Below the pieces are notes generated by a model. The model was given only the letters and a program-made list of their open reading frames with translations, was not told the origin of the DNA and ran no database searches. 64,000 nt of DNA from Brachybacterium timonense (GTDB taxonomy: Bacteria; Actinomycetota; Actinomycetes; Actinomycetales; Dermabacteraceae), in the NCBI RefSeq assembly GCF_900258505.1, contig NZ_LT984895.1, positions 865,615 through 929,614 of the forward strand. Reading direction: 5' to 3'. This document shows positions 62,801 to 64,000 of this stretch, in pieces (the stretch's first letter is position 1; each line of letters begins with the position of its first letter). Position numbers and translations under genes: made by a program.

Positions 62801-63671
62801 GGTGGGCCTGCCGCCAGCGGAGAAGAACGAGGCCGACTGGCACATCACCGGCCCGCTCCTCGCGCAGGAGGCGCTGCAGCCATCTCCGGATCAGATCGCG
62901 CACTCGAGCGCGATCAGCATGGACCTGCTGCGGATCCGCTCCAGCTCGCCGCTGTTCTCCCTCGGCACTGCGGAGCGCATCCAGCAGAAGGTTACCTTCC
63001 CGGGCAGCGGTCCCGAGGCTACACCTGGCCTGATGGTGATGCGAATCAACGACGCCGTCGGTGAGGACGTGGATCCCTCGCTGCAGGACATCGTGACCGT
63101 CTTCAACGTCTCCCCAGAGGCGATCACGGAGGTGATCCCCGGTCTTGATGGGAAGACCTACCGTCTGCACTCCGTGCAGGCCGAGGGCTCCGATGAGATC
63201 GTGAAGACCGCGAGCCTGGACAATGGCACGGTCTCCATCCCCGCGCGCACTGTCGCGGTGTTCGTTCTGGACCAGGAGACCGCCACTCCCGACGATCCGG
63301 ACACGGAAGGCCCGGGAACAGAGGACCCGGGCACAGAGGATCCGGGTGCAGATGATCCCGGTACGGAGAACCCCGGCACGGAGAACCCGGGCGATCAGGA
63401 GCAGCCCGGTGACCGGGATGACCAGGGCGCCGGCGACCACGGTACCGATGACCAGGGCCAGCCCGGAGGTGCGGGCGACCAAGGTCAGGGCGATCCCGGT
63501 CAGCACGGCACTCAGCCGGGCCAACGGCCTGAAACGTCGGCCGAGCAGCCGATGAGAAGTGGCCGCATGGCGCGCACCGGTGTCGAGGTCGTAGGCCTTG
63601 CTGCTGTCGCGCTCGCTCTACTCATCGGCGGTGCGCTGCTGGCCCGTCGGCGGCGAGATAGCGGCACCTGA
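59886..63671 (+). CDS. pulA: Cell-wall-anchored pullulanase (GH13_14)
   Basis: A 1261-residue secreted debranching enzyme for alpha-1,6 bonds of pullulan, starch and glycogen. Signal peptide ~1-38 ([19 protein letters not shown] to APARAEA). Two X25-type modules at ~48-200, each with a Cys pair ([26 protein letters not shown]). Then N2/CBM48-like and catalytic domains with [19 protein letters not shown], the nucleophile Asp725 in GFRFDLMGH, acid/base Glu762 in YGEGWNFG and Asp895 in DAHDNE. A Pro/Gly/Asp/Glu linker with EDPGT repeats leads to a sortase signal: MARTG, a hydrophobic helix and RRRR, an LAxTG-like variant. GTG start with AAAGGAG. Confidence 0.92.
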   Translation: MTPTAHTARAVTWSRIVLVVVSTLALLVPTVGAIAPARAEAPATVTLPGSHNTAMGCSEDWLPSCAEAELTWDESIGLFTGTFDIPAGDYEFKVAHNLSWDESYGTGGASGGDNIAYTHEGGPLTFLYDPVTHEVQNSAQGPFTTLPGSFNQSLGCGDDWAPDCLATWMRDSDGDGVYTFSTNRIPEGSYELKVSESQSWDVNYGADGAQGGANYQMSVAAGKTVTFTYTRETHMLQIDVEDPPATGAGQSLGYWLAPDVVAWPDNLDATAEGTTLELWNAPTGGLSLADGQVVGGAKIADLTVDAKGLTTDQLVYRQQLKSYLALRATAHGEPLTAEVAADLLTGQNLVIQRTASGEVTVFTGLQSAGVIDALYADKVGEASVPRGLTVTSDGVSLNVWAPTAKNVGLILDPGTATERTEPMTREADGSWTFTGPASLVGHSYLYDVEVYVPTTGQVEHNRVTDPYSVGLMQNSTASVIVDLKDPANAPAVWTENQSAPVSNPAAQTIYELHVRDFSISDETVPEELRGTYAAFGVEDSAGMSHLRELADAGLTTVHLLPTFDIATIEEDRSKQEVPTIPANAGRDSTEQQAAVNAVKARDAFNWGYDPFHFSTPEGSYASTAHQDGAARTVEFRTMVGSLHQAGLGVVLDQVFNHTAASGQDPKSVLDQVVPGYYHRLSPTGSVETSTCCQNVATEHAFAQDLMVDSIVMWARDYKVDGFRFDLMGHHSRDNMVAIREALDALTVEKDGVDGTSIYLYGEGWNFGEVADNSRFTQATQGQLDGTGIGAFNDRLRDAVHGGGPFDSDKREGQGFGTGGYTDPNGISQASEEERRADLLHRTDLVRLSMAGNLKDYTFVTSAGIEQKGSEIDYNGAPAGYASQPAESVNYVDAHDNETLWDFGLWKLPQDTSVDDRIRMNNVSLATVALGQSPSFWHGGTDLLRSKSMDRDSYNSGDHFNTLDWSMQTNNQGVGLPPAEKNEADWHITGPLLAQEALQPSPDQIAHSSAISMDLLRIRSSSPLFSLGTAERIQQKVTFPGSGPEATPGLMVMRINDAVGEDVDPSLQDIVTVFNVSPEAITEVIPGLDGKTYRLHSVQAEGSDEIVKTASLDNGTVSIPARTVAVFVLDQETATPDDPDTEGPGTEDPGTEDPGADDPGTENPGTENPGDQEQPGDRDDQGAGDHGTDDQGQPGGAGDQGQGDPGQHGTQPGQRPETSAEQPMRSGRMARTGVEVVGLAAVALALLIGGALLARRRRDSGT

Positions 63672-63716
63672 GCCTGCCCGTGCGGGCACACGGTGAGCGC
63701 CCGCACCGACGTGCAG

Positions 63717-63754
63717 ACGACGCGGCCGGTCCCACCCTGGGTCGGCCGCGTCGT
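63717..63754. terminator. Terminator between pulA and ilvA
   Basis: Perfect 12-bp arms acgacgcggccg (63717-63728) and cggccgcgtcgt (63743-63754), 14-nt loop, between convergent genes. A smaller hairpin (tgcccg/cgggca) lies at 63675-63688. Confidence 0.75.
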
Positions 63755-63770
63755 TGTCCCTACCGGAAGC

Positions 63771-64000
63771 TCAGGTCAGGTACCGGTAGATCGGGTCGTT
63801 CGGGTCGATCCGCTCGATGCTCATCCCGCTGGCGGCCATCCGCCCCAGCAGCGGTTCGAGCGCGTCCTTCGACCCGATCTCGAGGCCCACCAGCGCGGGG
63901 CCTTCCTCGCGGTTGCTGCGTTTGATGTAGTCGAACAGTGTGATGTCGTCGTCGGGCCCGAGCACGCGATCCAGGAACCGGCGCAGTGCCCCCGGCTCCT
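63771..64000 (-). CDS. ilvA: Threonine ammonia-lyase, C-terminal part
   Basis: The window edge cuts this gene; only the last 76 codons are visible. RFLDRVLGPDDDITLFDYIK, REEGPALVGLEIGSKDALEPLL and IERIDPNDPIYRYLT match the C-terminal regulatory (ACT-like) end of biosynthetic IlvA, which makes 2-oxobutanoate for isoleucine synthesis. The rest lies beyond 64000. Confidence 0.88.
   Translation of the reverse strand, partial: EPGALRRFLDRVLGPDDDITLFDYIKRSNREEGPALVGLEIGSKDALEPLLGRMAASGMSIERIDPNDPIYRYLT

Noticed and set aside
1-64000. tRNA, rRNA or attachment sites
   Set aside because: No T-loop (ggttcgaatcc-like) with matching acceptor arms, and no integrase gene near the 48-52 kb island; the IS content alone explains it.

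Overview
The window is a chromosomal segment from a high-GC Gram-positive actinobacterium. Mycothione reductase, a DUF3073 protein, DUF3151, GuaB1, a 4Fe-4S-type PurF, an IdeR/DtxR regulator and the actinobacterial dialect of TANNNT -10 boxes with leaderless starts all point that way. The set fits Micrococcales, perhaps Dermabacteraceae, but the family-level placement is a guess from general gene character and was not computed.

Layout. 1-8.2 kb: a 25-bp tandem array, a GNAT-like acyltransferase, a HerA-like DUF853 ATPase, a Tat-exported C39-like peptidase, gpmA, dtd, a phosphotransferase and a DUF3151 protein. 8.3-14.3 kb: purine genes (purA, purF, purM) with an SCP-like protein, cutC, a small membrane protein and DUF3073. 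14.5-21.7 kb: an alpha/beta hydrolase, an unknown 182-aa protein, an LPG-synthase-like flippase-type membrane protein, pcrA/uvrD, a GNAT-VOC fusion, and the decayed relic of a nitrite-reductase membrane domain. 21.9-29.1 kb: pntAB convergent with a 995-residue membrane-anchored copper nitrite reductase that follows two small membrane protein genes. 29.4-34.9 kb: sucCD, ideR and two tandem NlpC/P60 cell-wall hydrolases that share a promoter element. 35-42 kb: a membrane protein and the histidine-utilisation cluster hutG / hutU-hutI-hutH, closed by a strong terminator. 42-47.9 kb: a butanediol-dehydrogenase pseudogene, a NarL-type two-component system, a pyruvate oxidase (poxB) and a CPBP membrane protease; the two-component system and the protease share an 18-bp dyad.

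48.0-52.4 kb is the accessory island: an IS3-family element of the IS407 type with a nonsense-mutated transposase, a truncated second IS3-type copy, an APH-like kinase gene, and a more complete but also broken copy in inverted orientation, so the kinase lies between inverted IS copies. 52.5-64 kb returns to core genes: mtr, an LCP cell-wall ligase, guaB1, a small AT-richer cassette (44-aa membrane peptide plus a secreted protein with a frameshifted signal region), galE, a cell-wall-anchored pullulanase, and the 3' end of ilvA.

Physiologically the segment combines purine synthesis, TCA cycle, histidine catabolism to glutamate, redox supply (transhydrogenase, mycothiol, pyruvate oxidase), nitrite reduction to NO, and secreted or wall-attached enzymes. 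Recurrent oddities are short in-frame minisatellites inside otherwise conserved proteins and several recent gene inactivations. No rRNA, tRNA or CRISPR array was recognised.
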